NCBI GenBank assembly: GCA_016647705.1 | Contig: CM028327.1 | Span: 44,022,017 to 44,086,016, forward strand | Reading direction: 5' to 3' | DNA: 64,000 bases | Source of the DNA: Eucommia ulmoides | Taxonomy: Eukaryota; Streptophyta; Magnoliopsida; Garryales; Eucommiaceae | Shown here: in pieces, positions 1 to 12,314 of the stretch | Numbering within the stretch: position 1 is the first letter of the stretch | Layout of the letters: every line of letters begins with the position of its first letter | Program-made: the position numbers and the translations under genes | Notes under the pieces: model-generated | The model's input: only the letters and a program-made list of their open reading frames with translations | The model's database searches: none | Told to the model about the DNA's origin: nothing

Positions 1-50
1 AGCAGAACAACCGTCATCGTGGTTTTCTGGTTATGACCGTTGCAACATAT
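1..50 (+). CDS. Possible 3' end of a gene entering from the left edge
   Basis: Frame 2 reads an open stretch of 16 codons (AEQPSSWFSGYDRCNI) that ends in TAG at about 49-51. The composition looks more protein-like than its surroundings, and the following sequence looks like AT-rich 3' flank. I do not recognise the protein. With so few codons this may be chance; the call rests only on the residue mix and the position at the window edge. Confidence 0.22.
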
Positions 51-51
51 A

Positions 52-659
52 GTTAAAGAGCCTAAAATTTACCCCATATGTACCAAATTACTAATAACAG
101 TATCTGTTGTATATCTCTGCAATTATATGCGCATTTTTTTGGGCTTTTCAGTTCTATTTTTCTATCAATTTTGTATTCAATTTGGATAAACAAGTTGAGT
201 GAATGAATGATTGAATGATTCTTCATCCTTTTTTTTTTTTTTTTTTTAAATTCTTGTATTCTCGAAACCTTGATGCTCGACTTGGATTTCTTAATGAAAC
301 AGGCTTAACTCGTGTCGGTGCAAATGGGCAAATTTGGCAAGAATTTGCTGCACAATTTTGAGCCCACCTGCCTAACAATTTTGTGCACGATCTGGATCCC
401 ATGGCCCAGGTAAATATGCCTTAGATAAAGCTATACTGAGTTTCAGCTATATGCTGCATTAAAACTCCTGTTTGCATAGGGCTGCAAGTGATCTAAAATT
501 ACCATATTGTTGCTTAGGATCCCAACAAGTTATGGATAGGGTGGGCCCACTTTTTGATATATATATATATATATATATATTAAAGCAACTCAATTTTTAT
601 CTCATGAGATATTTTACGTAGTAAGATCATATTTTCGATCCAACAACTCATATATAATG
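52..659. other. AT-rich flank with an (AT)n microsatellite
   Basis: No gene is seen. The stretch has a poly-T run near 230-247 and an (AT)12 microsatellite at 557-580 directly before the TRIM-like block. Confidence 0.5.
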
Positions 660-1078
660 CAAATGTTGAATCTTACATTGATGTTAGGCCCTCTGATATC
701 TGTTAGCAGTGGTTTGTCAAAGTCCACCTTGCACGAGTTGAATCCCATATCGCTTGTGGTACCTGATCTTAAGGTATGTACAAATCTAGAGGCATTCATC
801 CTCTTTCGAGACATCTTTTGAGAGTGAGTTAAACCCATTGGGTTTGTACATGGTATCTGAGACACATATCTAATGTTGGGTTTGTTGAATCCCACATCAA
901 TGTTGGGGCCCCCCCGATATCCGTTCGCAGTGGATTGAAGTTCGCTCTGCGCGTAAGAGGGCGTGTTGAATCCCACATTGCTTTTGTTATTTGATCTTGA
1001 GCTATATATTAGTCTAGAGGCATTCATTTTCTTTTAAGGCGTATTTTGAGAGTGAGTTAGACCCATTGGATTTTTGCA
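660..1078 (+). mobile_element. TRIM-like element, family 1, chained copy
   Basis: Two short LTR-like units of about 115 bp (about 735-850 and 964-1078) are separated by an internal segment. The unit starts near TGTTGAATCCCA and carries the family's shared core (gagagtgagtta...cccattgg). Directly after the first unit comes a primer-binding-like stretch related to TGGTATCAGAGC. A purine-rich run (gtaagagggc) precedes the second unit. A further internal-type segment lies at 660-735, so the copy looks like part of a chain. No coding capacity is seen. The same family recurs at 1638, 15363, 34544 and 48259. Fossil, well decayed. Confidence 0.7.
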
Positions 1079-1446
1079 CCAAATGGCAATATATTTTTCG
1101 TTTACAGCAATTAGATGAATACAACATAACTAGAGAATATATGTATATATATATTATATGCATAGATATATTGATGTTAAGAAGGTTGGATTGGATCATT
1201 TATTTGTCTGGTTGGGGTGGTGTCAAGAGGATAGGGGGCATTCTCGTCAAGTGGATTATAGAAGGCCATGTCCCATTTGCTTTTTGTGTCATGTAGAAGG
1301 CCAAAAACAATGTGTCCACACCACAAGTACTTAGTTTTGGCAGCCCCGGGAGAAGAGTCTTTCATGCCATGGAGACCACAAAACAGGTAGCTTGTGGCCT
1401 TGTCTTTTCTTAGACATGTCTATTTCCCCTACCTATGGACCCTGTT

Positions 1447-1469
1447 CCCCCCCCCCCCCCCCCCCCCCC
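1447..1469. repeat. Poly-C homopolymer of about 23 bases
   Basis: An uninterrupted run of cytosines lies in otherwise unremarkable intergenic DNA. Runs of C this long are rare in plant DNA, and its exact length is likely to be uncertain from sequencing slippage. Confidence 0.85.
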
Positions 1470-1637
1470 TCGTCCTCCTTTCCTTAGTTTACTTAGAACA
1501 AACCCTAAACACCCATGGTTCTTTTGGGAAGAGCTAAAGAAAAAGAAATTCCATTTGAAGTCGTGAAATAGATCGAGTTGGATTATTGCAGGGCTCTGTC
1601 AGGTTTATAGTTGAAATGTAATGTCAGGTATAGTTTT

Positions 1638-1862
1638 TGTGGAAACTCAATGGAACTAACTCACTCTCAAAAGACGCCTTGAAAGAGGTGAATTCTTTTA
1701 GATTTATATATAGCTCAGGATCAGGTAACAGAAGTGATTGGGGGTTCAACATGCCCCTTAACACATATCGGGAGGCCAAACATCGCGAACAACATCTGAT
1801 GAACTTTGATAAACCATTGCGAATGGATATCGGGAGGCCAAACATCAATGTGGGATTCAACA
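1638..1862 (-). mobile_element. TRIM-like fragment, family 1, inverted
   Basis: This is the reverse complement of the family 1 unit. An LTR-like segment (about 1638-1752) contains the core actcactctcaaaagacgcc and is followed by internal-type sequence with two copies of the gatatcgggaggccaaacat block, ending near 1862. One LTR and part of an interior remain. Fossil. Confidence 0.65.
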
Positions 1863-2639
1863 GTTTTCGAATATTAGTTTTAGAAAACAGATTTTGAAAA
1901 TTATGAAAATTTGTTTGTTTTAAGTCAAAAAATTAAATTATTAATAATGTGTTAAAGTTTTAAAAACCGAAGATGATGTAATTAATTGATATATGATGTT
2001 GAAAAAAAGCACATATAAAGAAAAAAAGCTGAAATTAAATTTCTAAAAAATCAAAATATAATATTAAAAGTAGGTGGTGTGATAGGTTTAATATCGTGAA
2101 AATTGTTACGTAGAAGTGATTTTGAATTGTGTTTTTAGAAAAAAAAAAAAACTTTTCAACCAAACATGGTCTTAATATTTTCTTTTATTGTCCAAAATAT
2201 AATAATTATTAATGGAATGCCCCATGGTTGGTGAAGCAAAATGATAGCCCACCCTAATCAAATATTATACCAACCCAACTAAAAGCAAAGGCCCCCCCCT
2301 TAAGGTGAAAGTGAAAGGACAAGCCATGAAAGGGAAGGGGAGATGTGATATGTAGGCCATGATTGATAAGAGTTATATCCACACACATATATCTATATCT
2401 TGTAGTTCAATGGTAAATTTTGGTGTCTTAGAAATAATTTGAGTCATTAGTGTAGGGTTTGTAATCTTATTGGTAAAACTTTTCTTTTTTGTGAGGTAGG
2501 CCCAACAGGTTGAAATTTATGACGAGTTTGGCAGTAATCCAGTTGACTTTTGTATTAATAATTACTATTCAAAGTTGAGTTGAAAAATACAGATCAACTT
2601 TTAGTAACTTTTATCGGATTACAACAGGTTCGATATTAT
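1863..2639. other. AT-rich intergenic DNA, nothing recognised
   Basis: Both strands are dense in stops. I see no gene, RNA or clear repeat here. Confidence 0.5.
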
Positions 2640-2752
2640 AAGGTGGTCTTGATCTCTATCAATTCCAAAAGTTAGCTCAAGAGGTGAGGTTTTCCTTCAT
2701 ACTTATAAACTGACCACTAAACTCTTCTACATCCAATGTGAGAAACCCAACA
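2640..2752 (-). mobile_element. Solo LTR-like fragment, TRIM type
   Basis: Read on the minus strand, this begins TGTTGGGTTTCTCACATTGG and runs through cctcacctcttgagcta, a pattern typical of short plant TRIM LTRs. No partner LTR or interior is seen nearby. The call rests on remembered family resemblance. Confidence 0.45.
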
Positions 2753-4239
2753 GTTACAAAACTCAATTTTACTGGTAGTGTTTTTTTTTTTTAATCAATA
2801 ATTCAATTAGCTTGTGTATAAAGAACTACTATTCAAATTTAATTTAAACTATATAATTTGAGTTGGACTACTGAAATATTATACGGGAGGAACTCGGGTC
2901 AGGGTTTGTGCTTGTGTAACTGTCGTGACCTAGGAAGTTGTCATCACGACCTTGAGCAAAACAAACCAGTAAGAACTTCAAATGCACATATCTCTTTCGT
3001 TTGAACTCTATTTTATCTGTATGATCACTTGTTAAAAAATTTAAGAAGTCTACTTTTATATTCAACTAGTTTTATTGTAAAATTTCAACTACATCATTAG
3101 TTATAGCTAAAAGAGAGCACAATGTTCTACATTGTAACATTCGTAGAATGCGCATTTTAGTTTTACTTTTATTAAAACACTCTAAACATGCATGAATATA
3201 AAAAATGAACTTACTAAAAATTTACACACTAAAAAACATAGAAAATTTATATTTAGGGGGATAAAATAGATACGAAGAACAAATTAACTATTGCAAAGTA
3301 ATTTAATTTTACTGGTAGAAATTATTTTTTTGTGAAATTAAACTGACATGTCAAAAGTTACGACGAAGTTTGTTTTTTATATATTAATCCAACTTCCAAA
3401 GTCTAATTGAAATTTTTATATAAAAAAGTGTAGAGGGTATGGTCCAAATGGTGATAGCTTAGTCATGTAGACCCCCTTCTTGTTGATTATCAAAAATAAT
3501 ACCCCACAAAAAACCAACACATTCCATCAATCTCTCCTCATCTCTCTCAATTGTAGACCAAGGAAAAGGTAATCATGGAAAAAAAAAAAAAATTGAAGGC
3601 AAAAGCACCTCAAAAATAAATAAAATAGAAGAAAATACATGTGTTAAACAAAGTATTTATCACCCGTTAAATTTAGTTCAACCGAAATCAAGCACATATA
3701 TAAATATAGAGTTGATTTTTATCCAAATTTTTAATATTGTGTCACTCCGTACACTGTATCTGATATCTTACTGATCATGATGTTTATAATTATGCTTGAA
3801 ACACCGGGTGTTTTACAAATATTGTTTTTTATAGTTGTGTGTGACCCATCTTGCACTGTTACCAGACATCAATATCAACCTGGTGTTATAGTATTATTTC
3901 TTTATTACCGTTAGTAATAGAAAAGGTAAAAGACTATATAAAAATCTAGAAATTAAACGGTATTTTCTAATTAAAAACTTACACGAAATAAATTATTAAT
4001 ATTTAAATATGAGTTTAAAAAAACATTAAAAAAAATAAAATTAGGTGCTTCTCCAAAAAACAGGACTTTGGATTCCACCTCAATATACAACTACATATGA
4101 ATTGTTAATTGCCCCATTATTTGGACTTGAAAGAAGCCATATTTTTGTCCCTACATGCAGCTGTTTCCAAATCTGAATCTAATCCTCCTCAATTCACGCC
4201 ATTTCAACTGATATCATTCCTAACCAAATTGACAAATAT
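2753..4239. other. AT-rich intergenic DNA, nothing recognised
   Basis: Only short chance ORFs and A/T runs are present. No domain, RNA gene or clear repeat could be supported. Confidence 0.5.
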
Positions 4240-4690
4240 ATTTATACTTTATCCAACGTTGAAATGGGTCGGTGTTCAAGTTATAAGTATGAGAAAAAAC
4301 TTTATCTTGTGAATTAATTTTTGAGATTGAGAGAGATTCAAGGTCACTCTACACTAATATTAGAGCCCAAATTACAGCAATTCTAACCCAATAACCACAA
4401 AATGAGAGACTGATCGAAGGTTAACCGACCAAAAGTCCAATGTGTGAGAAAAAAATTATTGGGTTTATCCACATCAAATGTGAAAGAGACTACACTGGTA
4501 CTAGAGCGTAGATTACAATAACACAAAGGGGGAGACTGGTTCAGGGTTGACCGACCAAAAACCCGATGTATGAGGGAGAAATTGTTGGGTTTATCCCACA
4601 TCACATGTGGAAATGAGTAGTGGTCAGATTATAAGTGTGAGAAAAATGCTCACCACATGTACTAGTTTTGAGGGTTTAAATAGACCCAAG
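4240..4690 (+). mobile_element. Degenerate TRIM-like cluster, family 2
   Basis: Diverged direct repeats with a spacing near 128 bp share blocks such as cgaccaaaa...tgtgtgag and attgggtttatcc...cacat. Two copies are followed by tggtactagagc or tattagagccc, which resemble a tRNA-Met primer-binding site. The last unit starts TGTTGGGTTTATCCCACATC. The structure fits overlapping short LTR units. Old fossil with no coding capacity. Confidence 0.45.
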
Positions 4691-5823
4691 ACTACCCTAC
4701 AAATATAAATCTCTATTAATGATTAATGTTAGTTTCTTTATGGGTTAGTTAGATCCCTAAAGTTTTTAATTAGTGTCAATATGAACCCCAATATTTTAAC
4801 CTTTTTTTTTTTAACGTACGTACAATTTCAAAATTATTTAAATTTGATCGTTGAAGTTAAATTTTGTTATATCCACCATTTGAGCGGGTATGGGCAACTT
4901 TCTTTTGGGACTAAAGTGGGATGATTGCAAAATTTTAGGGGTCTTAATTGAAATATATGTGTTCTTTAGAACACATAATTTTGTTAATGGATTTACCAGA
5001 ATTTAGTCTCGGGGTCTAAATTCGAATATTATGAAACTTTGTAAACTTGATTGAAAATAAAATAAGATATCATAGTTCAAATTGACATTAATCTCAAACC
5101 TTAAAGAACTTGATTTTACAAAAAGAATAAAGTTCAAGAACATAATAAAAATAAAAATGTAAAAAAAAAAAAATATCTTTTCGAAGAACCTAATTCTCAT
5201 CAAATGGCCAAATGTTTTTTGTTTGTACAAAGGTCAACTATATCTTGATCAACAGTCTCATATATCTCATCTTTCAATTTTTCTGCAAAATCAACGTCAA
5301 AATACCTAATTATAATCATTGAATGCAAGTATAATTAATAAAAAGTACGAATCGTGTAAAACAGTGGATCCAGAAAATTGATTGAGCGGGACTAAATTTC
5401 TAGATAGTTTATTGCGTATTTTTATAATTTAGGCGGTTTATGTAAAAAATTTAGGGTTTTTCACTCTTTTTATATATATAATATAATCTAGGGTTGACAA
5501 TTTACACTTTAGTGTTTCGTTTTATTCCGATCAGATCTGACCAATTTTATGCTGAATATTAACACGTGTCAAGCACCGTAGAGACATTTTCATGATAAAA
5601 AAAACCCTTAAATTCGGTGGAGAGTTTCATGAAATTCCTTCATCTCTAGTATAAAATTGGTCGAGTCTAGTCAAAATTGGCAGTTAAACACAAATGTGAA
5701 ATTTCGGAGGGACAATATAATGAAATTAAAATATTGAGGTACAAAATGTAACTTAATTCATACTTTTAGGGTGCAAAGTGTAAAAAAAAAGATGAAGAAA
5801 CATTTACCATGAATGTTTAACTA
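4691..5823. other. AT-rich intergenic DNA downstream of the bHLH gene
   Basis: No gene is seen. This is the 3' flank of the minus-strand bHLH gene and presumably holds its polyadenylation region near 5700-5820. Confidence 0.5.
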
Positions 5824-7941
5824 TTAATTTTGGCCAAATCCCATTCGAATAAGGCTTTGAAAATCATCTTCCCATAACTTAGAATCCTGAAAATCAAAAT
5901 AAATAAAAAATAAAAAAATAAAAATAATTGTCATGGTTAGAGTTTTGGAAAATGACACTTTATACCCCCTATTTTCCCATTAATTAGAAAAAAAATTATG
6001 TAATTACTTGAGAGGCTGCAGCTTCACCAAAACCAGTCATTGGAGGCAAGTGGGCAGCATTCAATTGGTTGATTGAGAAGAAATTATGTGACTGATTTGA
6101 CCCTTGTTGAGATTGGAATCCATATGTTGTTGAGCCTCCCATTGGGTAGATAGACTGGAAAATCTAAGGGTATTTTTGGAAAAAAAAATGAAAATTGAAT
6201 TGTCAAAAATAAAATAAAATTGAGGACCAATTTGTTTAGAAATATTTGTGTTCTCAATTTTTATTTTTTTATTTTAAATATATATATATTTAAAATAATT
6301 TTTTTTAGAATAGAATTGTGTTCCGTTGAAAAAAAAAATTACACAATTGAAAACGCAATGACTTACATCTTTTGAATCCATCATCGGATTAACATTAGCT
6401 AATTTCATAGAAAGGAACTGCAAAAATAAAATTAAAAATAAATTAGTGGTAAACTCAAATTTAAATTGTAGTGTGGGACCTGTCAAAAAAATATTTATTT
6501 ACCTCGACCTGACGTTGTAGTGATTGAACATAGTTAATGATTTCATCAAGCATAACTGCTTTACCTGTCACCTATTTAAAAAAAAAAAAAAAAAAAAAAA
6601 AAGAGTTTAAAAATCTACAAACATGTCATCTAAAAATTTAACTATCCAAATTAGCTTCTTTTTTTTTTAAAAAAAAAAAAATTACCTTATTGCACCCAGG
6701 TACGAGATCTTGAAGAAACTTCATTCTTTCGCCGATCTTCTCTCTCCTGACCTGCCATACCCCGAACAATGGTTAAATACTCGTTCGTTATGTGGCGGCA
6801 TTTGGTTTTACATAATTGGAATTAATCAAATTTCAATTGGGAAGATCCAAATTCATAAAATAAATTTTTTTTTTTTTTTTTTTTTTTCAAATAATAATAA
6901 AAAAATAGGGATTTTGAAACTTCCATTTGAGATTTTCGAACTGTCTGCCAAACAGGTACTTACTCTTTCAGCAAGACTATGACTATCAGTGGCTTGACCC
7001 CTTCTTGCTCTAACATGAATATAGTCCTTTATAGGCTCTGTTGGTGGCTTTTGATTTTCATTGCTCTGTTTTTCATTTTCATTTGATCTTGCTTTTTCAC
7101 TCTCAATTGCTTCAGATTCAGTCTGAATTATCAATTTTTGGATCAAATTTTGAACAATTTATTGCCTGCAGTCATGAATTGAAAGAGAAATTTTGCTGAA
7201 TTTGACAGAAAATTGGATTACCTCGGCTTCTTGGGGTTTGAAAAACAGAGGAATTTCTTTCTCTTTTCCTCCCGGATTTGATTTTCTTTTTCTTGGATTC
7301 GTATGATTTTGAGCTTTGATTTCGATTTCTGCACCTGGGTTCTTCTCAGAAACAGAGGATTCATCCTTGGAATCTCCGAATTCTCCATTTTCAGACCTCG
7401 AAAAGGTAGTGATTTTGTTGTCTGAAGGTGGAATCTTTGTTGATCCATGAGAAAATCCATTGAAATTCAACCCAGTTTGGCCTTTCAGGCCGCCGGGATT
7501 TCCATTGCCGAGCCAAGAACATGTCGGATTCCCGCCGGAAAATCCCGGTTCGCCGGAAAACAGAGTGGAATTGGGAAGAAACGGCGAATTCCCACTGATC
7601 CGGTGATCCAAAACCATAGTACTATGACAAGCACTCTTCTTGTCGTTGCCGGAATTTGAAATGCTACCCAGTTTTCCGACCAGTTCCCGGAGCACAAAGC
7701 AATCGTCACCAGAAGTTCCGGCAACCGGCGTCGCCGGAGACGAGACAATTGAACTCAACGCGGACTCAAATGGGTCGGTCTGATCACCGGAAGTCTTCCA
7801 ATTGGGATCGAAAAAGCAATCGGAAAGCAATTCCGAACCAAAATTCAGGCTGTTGTGATGAATTTCCGGCACGAAAATCGAATTATCCCAATTGGGTGCT
7901 TCTGTTTTTGCTTGATTTCTAAACATTTTTCCGTTTTCCAT
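5824..7941 (-). CDS. bHLH transcription factor, bHLH62/77/78 (CIB-like) type
   Basis: The reading frame runs through seven exons: 7941-7222, 7122-6964, 6751-6686, 6571-6503, 6417-6367, 6154-6008 and 5886-5824. It has GT-AG borders, every join falls on a codon boundary, and the protein is 424 aa. The basic region [14 protein letters not shown] ends at residue 293. The DNA-contact triad H288, E292 and R296 is intact, which predicts E-box/G-box binding. Helix-loop-helix residues follow ([20 protein letters not shown], then [19 protein letters not shown]). The C-terminus [17 protein letters not shown] matches the conserved tail of the bHLH62/78/CIB group. The N-terminal 240 residues are low-complexity and poorly conserved, as usual in this family. 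It acts in the nucleus, probably as a homo- or heterodimer; the exact orthologue cannot be fixed by eye. The start is the first ATG of the open exon. Confidence 0.93.
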
Positions 7942-8304
7942 TGGAGTGAAGAATAGTGTATTGGGTTGGTTGAAATGAAATAAATAAAGAGAGCAAAAAG
8001 GTGGAAGAAGAAAGGCTTATGAGTTGGAAGAGGGGGTGTGATTATACTTCTTCTTCTTCTTTTTGTAATTCAAAAAGGAAGGAGAGAGAGAGGAGAGAGA
8101 GTAAACAAACATTTGTTCTTTCATTTTTGCCCTTAAAATTTTTTATTAATATACAAAAACGTGTTTGATAAACATATTTATGCTCTCAAAATTTTGAGAG
8201 TGATTCTTAAATTCTTTAAAAATACGAGAAATAACAAAATATTGATTCATATTTACTCTTACAAAACTATTCTGACCATCACTAAATGATGGTCACAATA
8301 CATT

Positions 8305-8340
<36 letters not shown>

Positions 8341-8955
8341 ATAACTAAATGTGTTTCTTGTTCCGTTTTTATAAATTAGAAGAAATAATTTTAGGATAAT
8401 AATCATTACCAAACATGTTTTTATTACCAAATACTTCAAAACGAAAACTTAATTCTCATTCCAGTTTATTTGAAGTAGAAATGAAAAGTCACCTTAAGGG
8501 TTAATTGTTTTTTGACCCCATTGTACTTTTATTTTATCTTATTTTAATCCCATTGATTTAAAAATTTACGCATCACTCACTTTTATTCTTGATTGACAGG
8601 AGAAACGTGCATTTTATTTAAAAAATACAAAAAAAAAATATATATTTTTTATTTTTTAAATTTAAATTCAATATTTAAAGATACGCCATGTTTGATAAAT
8701 GCTTAATGCTGAAAACTTTTAATGTTGAAATTATAAGTATTAAATTCATTAAATGATGAATATATTAAGTATTCAATTTTGTAATAATTTTAACTTAAAA
8801 ATATTTAGCTTTGTACAAAAAAAAATTCTAAAGTAATTCTCGCAACCTTTTTTTTCCTCTAAAATTCTCTCTATAACATTCTCTCTCTATTTTATTTCAA
8901 TTTATTACTTTCTCTCTATATAATTTTTTGTAAAAAAATTTTTTCGCAAAACTTT
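7942..8955. other. Upstream region of the bHLH gene, with microsatellites
   Basis: This holds the presumed promoter and 5' UTR of the minus-strand bHLH gene, including CTT/GA-rich tracts at about 8048-8102, and an (AT)n microsatellite at about 8307-8338. No gene is seen. Confidence 0.45.
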
Positions 8956-9950
8956 AGGTTGTGTTTGGGTAAGGAAATTATAGGAGGGATTTCATTTAGG
9001 TACAGGATTTGTAAATTCTTTTTTGACAAATCTCTTGTTTGGAGAGTTAAAAGATTTTAGGAAAGAGGATTTGTCAAATCCTTTGGGGAGTGAAATGAAG
9101 GATTTCGAAAAAAATTTAGGAAAGGCTGAATTTGTGAAATCTTTTGATTGTGTCTTCTGTTTTGTCGCTTGTTCTTCTGCTTTTGTGCTTCTTCTTCATT
9201 CTTTGTCATCTGCTTCTGTGCTTCTTCTTCGTTCATGTCTTCTGATTTGTTCGAATATGTTCTTCGATTTTGAAATATGTTCTTCGATTTCAACACGAAA
9301 TCGATTTCAAATATGTTCTTCCTCATCTCAATTTCGTTTGTCGTCTTCAACTTCGTGGTCTTCAGCTTTGTCTTCTTCGTCATCTAAGCGTCGTTGTCTT
9401 TTTCATTGGTTGTCTTCTTCTTCGTTCGTCGTCTTCAGCTTCGTCAGTGGTTCATTTTCGTCTTCTTCTTCGTCGTCTTCTTCGTTGTCGTCTCAATTTA
9501 GAGTTCCAATTTCGACTCCATTTCGAACGAATAATTTTGATTTCGAACACGAACGATTGCGATTTCGAACGAACGAACGATTGCGATTTCGAATGAACGA
9601 TTGCCACTTCAACACGAATGAACGATTTCGATTTTGAGCGAACGATTGCGATTTTGAACAAACAAACGATTTGAACGATTTCGATTTGGGTTTTTCTTGA
9701 ATTTGTTCTTGGATTTGGTTGAATTTGTTTTTGGATTTGGGTTTAGTATGGCATTTGGCGATAGGTTTCGGTTTTTGTTCCCATAAATTTTGTTTTGTGC
9801 TGTTTTGTTCCCATAATTTGTTGAGATTACACGTTCAAATATTTCGGCTCAAACTATTATCCAAATAAGAGATTTATGAAATGAACGGATTTCAAAATCC
9901 AGGATTTTGAAATCTCTTCATTTAACAAATCCCTTACCTAAATGCAACCT
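8956..9950. mobile_element. Non-autonomous TIR element, about 1 kb
   Basis: The ends are imperfect inverted repeats. The left end reads AGGTTGTGTTTGGGTAAGG and the right end, inverted, reads AGGTTGCATTTAGGTAAGG. Further inward, further similarity runs through the gatttgtaaa and aaatcc-rich stretches. The interior is serine/TTC-rich low-complexity sequence plus short tandem repeats built on cgaacgattgcgatttcgaa (about 9545-9660). No transposase is seen. A clean target duplication could not be found, so the superfamily is open (hAT- or Mutator-like). Confidence 0.55.
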
Positions 9951-10489
9951 CATAGTATTGATGTTAAACGATTGTGGTAGTGATTAGATATTTTATGATA
10001 TTTAGTGAGAAGTTTTAAAAAAAAAAATGAATCACACATCATTTAAAATATTGAATAAATTTTAAGTGATATTTATATTTTAAGTGATTGTTTGATTCTG
10101 CTATCAAACACACTTAAACTAATAATGTTGTCTATTTCATGTAAAATTTAGATAAAAATCAATAGGGGGTAAAATTCTTGAATACACTGTACATTTAGTT
10201 ACATTTTTATTTTATTATTTATTGAAGATTTATAGTGTCTAAAGACACTGTATCGTTTTTTAAACTTATTAGTGTAAAAAGATATTATATAAAAGAATAT
10301 TTTTTTGGGGCATACACCATTAACTTCCAAAATACAAAAGAAATTACAAATTAAGCCTATCACTTTTTTTTTTTTTTTTTGCACCAATAATTCATTTTGT
10401 CTTTTTTCTGACCAAAATACTCCTTTGTGGAATGTAACATCATTTTTTTATGATGTTATCTTTTTCTAACCAAAATACCTCTCCTATGG

Positions 10490-10825
10490 GTGTTGAAAGT
10501 GTTGAATGTAACATCAATTGTTTTTTTTTTTTACACGTTGTTACATTTAACACATGTGAATGCAACATCAATTATTCTTTTATTTTTGTATGCGAAGTAA
10601 AATTCATATGATATTACACTCAACACCTGTGGATGTTAAATGTAACATAAATTGTTCTCATGTTTTTATGGATTGTATTATGAGTGGATATTACATTCAG
10701 TACATGTGGATGTTGAATGTAAGATCAATAAATGTTCTCCTATTATTTTATGTATTCACGGTTAAAAATCATATGATATTATATTCAACACCTGTGGATG
10801 TTGAATGTAACATCAATTACGTTTT
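10490..10825. repeat. Degenerate tandem repeat with a hairpin in each unit
   Basis: About four units of roughly 80-100 bp each contain a variant of ttacattcaacac, then ctgtg, then gatgttgaatgtaa. The two outer parts are inverted copies of each other, so each unit can form a hairpin. The units are separated by T-rich spacers (atttttatgtat...catatgatatta). Confidence 0.65.
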
Positions 10826-11806
10826 TCTCATTACTAATTAAACCAAGGTGCAAAGTCAAAACAATTGTAGGGTGAAAAAAGTAAATATGTCAAGATGGTG
10901 AAATATCTCTTAGATGGTTCCAGCTGTCATGCAAAAAGAACAAATTTCATTCCTGTTAGACCATTCATATCATTGTTAGAGAGAAACAATGGTGGGGTGT
11001 GGGAGCAATTCGGGATGAAACTTCGAATCGAAGAATAATTGTTCAGCTCACAAGAATTGTTAATTGTCTCCTTACAAGAATCGTTAATTGTCACTGTAAG
11101 TCGGCAAATCGAAGCTCAAACCTACAAATTGACAAGGAGGATAATCCAATCAAATAAAACTTCGAATCGAAGCTGCAACTCGAACGAGGAAGCGAACGGA
11201 TCTGAATCTAAAACAGTTAGAAGTCGAAGAAGGAGCGATTTGATTCATCGATCTTTGCGGTGGGATGGGTCCAGATCTAGCCATCGCCATCGCCAATTCA
11301 ATGTCAGGATCAATAGCAATGGTGGAAGGGGTATTTTGGTAAACTCGTCCCTCTTCGTTTTTGAAAATTGGAGTTTTCAGTGCAAGATTTACCGGCGATG
11401 GAAGTAATCGGTGCAAGAAAAAAGGGTCGATGGAAGTAATCGGTGCATGAAAAAGACGGTGGGAGTAGGTGGTAAATAGTTTTTTTTTTTTTTTTTTGGA
11501 GTAATCAATAATTTTCCCCATTTTTTTTCGGTTGTAATCCCAAATTTCATATTTCATTATTCATAAAATACGGTTGGAATAATAACTTTTTGAGAAGTCT
11601 AATTTTTTATATGTAAAAATTGCCGTAACTTTTATGTAGTATAATAATTTTAAATTTTTAAAAAAATTACTATAACGGATTGATTTAACAAAAAATTTAA
11701 GTTTTTGAACTGTTTACCCAAAACCTCATAATGACCAATTAAACACCCAAAATTATTAATTTGAGACCCCAAAATAATGGGCCGGGCCTTAATTTATTAA
11801 ACTTTT
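10826..11806. other. Intergenic DNA, nothing recognised
   Basis: A moderately GC-richer patch at 11040-11450 contains chance ORFs on both strands, but no domain could be recognised. Confidence 0.4.
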
Positions 11807-12125
11807 ACGTTGCGTTTGATACGCTGGAATAGAATGAAATGGAATGAAATGATAATAAGATTGAAATTAATATGGTAATAAAATGGAATAATCATTACTA
11901 TTCCTATATTTAGTGACGAAAGAGATTATATGTGGTATTGAAATGACATAAAAACGTAATATAATAATTTAATTAAATTTTGAAACAGTATAATAGTTAA
12001 TTTAATTAAATTTTATTCTAATTCAAATATTTATTTAGTATTTGATCTTATTTTTTGGTAAATATAATTTGATGTAATTGGGATTAATTAATACCAAATG
12101 ATTTGCGTGTACCGAACGCCACCTA
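11807..12125. mobile_element. MITE, about 320 bp
   Basis: Imperfect terminal inverted repeats flank an AT-rich interior: left GTTGCGTTTGATACGC, right inverted GGTGGCGTTCGGTACACGC. The type (gcgtttggtac ends) is common near plant genes. It ends about 190 bp before the TOP3B start codon, so it lies in the TOP3B promoter. No clear target duplication was seen. Confidence 0.5.
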
Positions 12126-12314
12126 ACGGACCATAAGGAGAAAGCCCAATATTTTGATATATTACACAAAGTACCCCTTCTTTTCTCACAAATAACACTC
12201 AAGTCAAATCATTCATTTTTTGTTCTTCGTAACAACGCTGCTCTGGTCTGGAAACCCCAAGGAGGAAAAATTGGGAGGGAAAATCCGTAGCAGAAGCTTA
12301 GGCAGACTGTAATT

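Noticed and set aside
9023-9637. A 204-residue plus-strand ORF
   Set aside because: It is serine/arginine low-complexity sequence arising from TTC/TCG-rich repeats inside a TIR element, with overlapping open frames on both strands.
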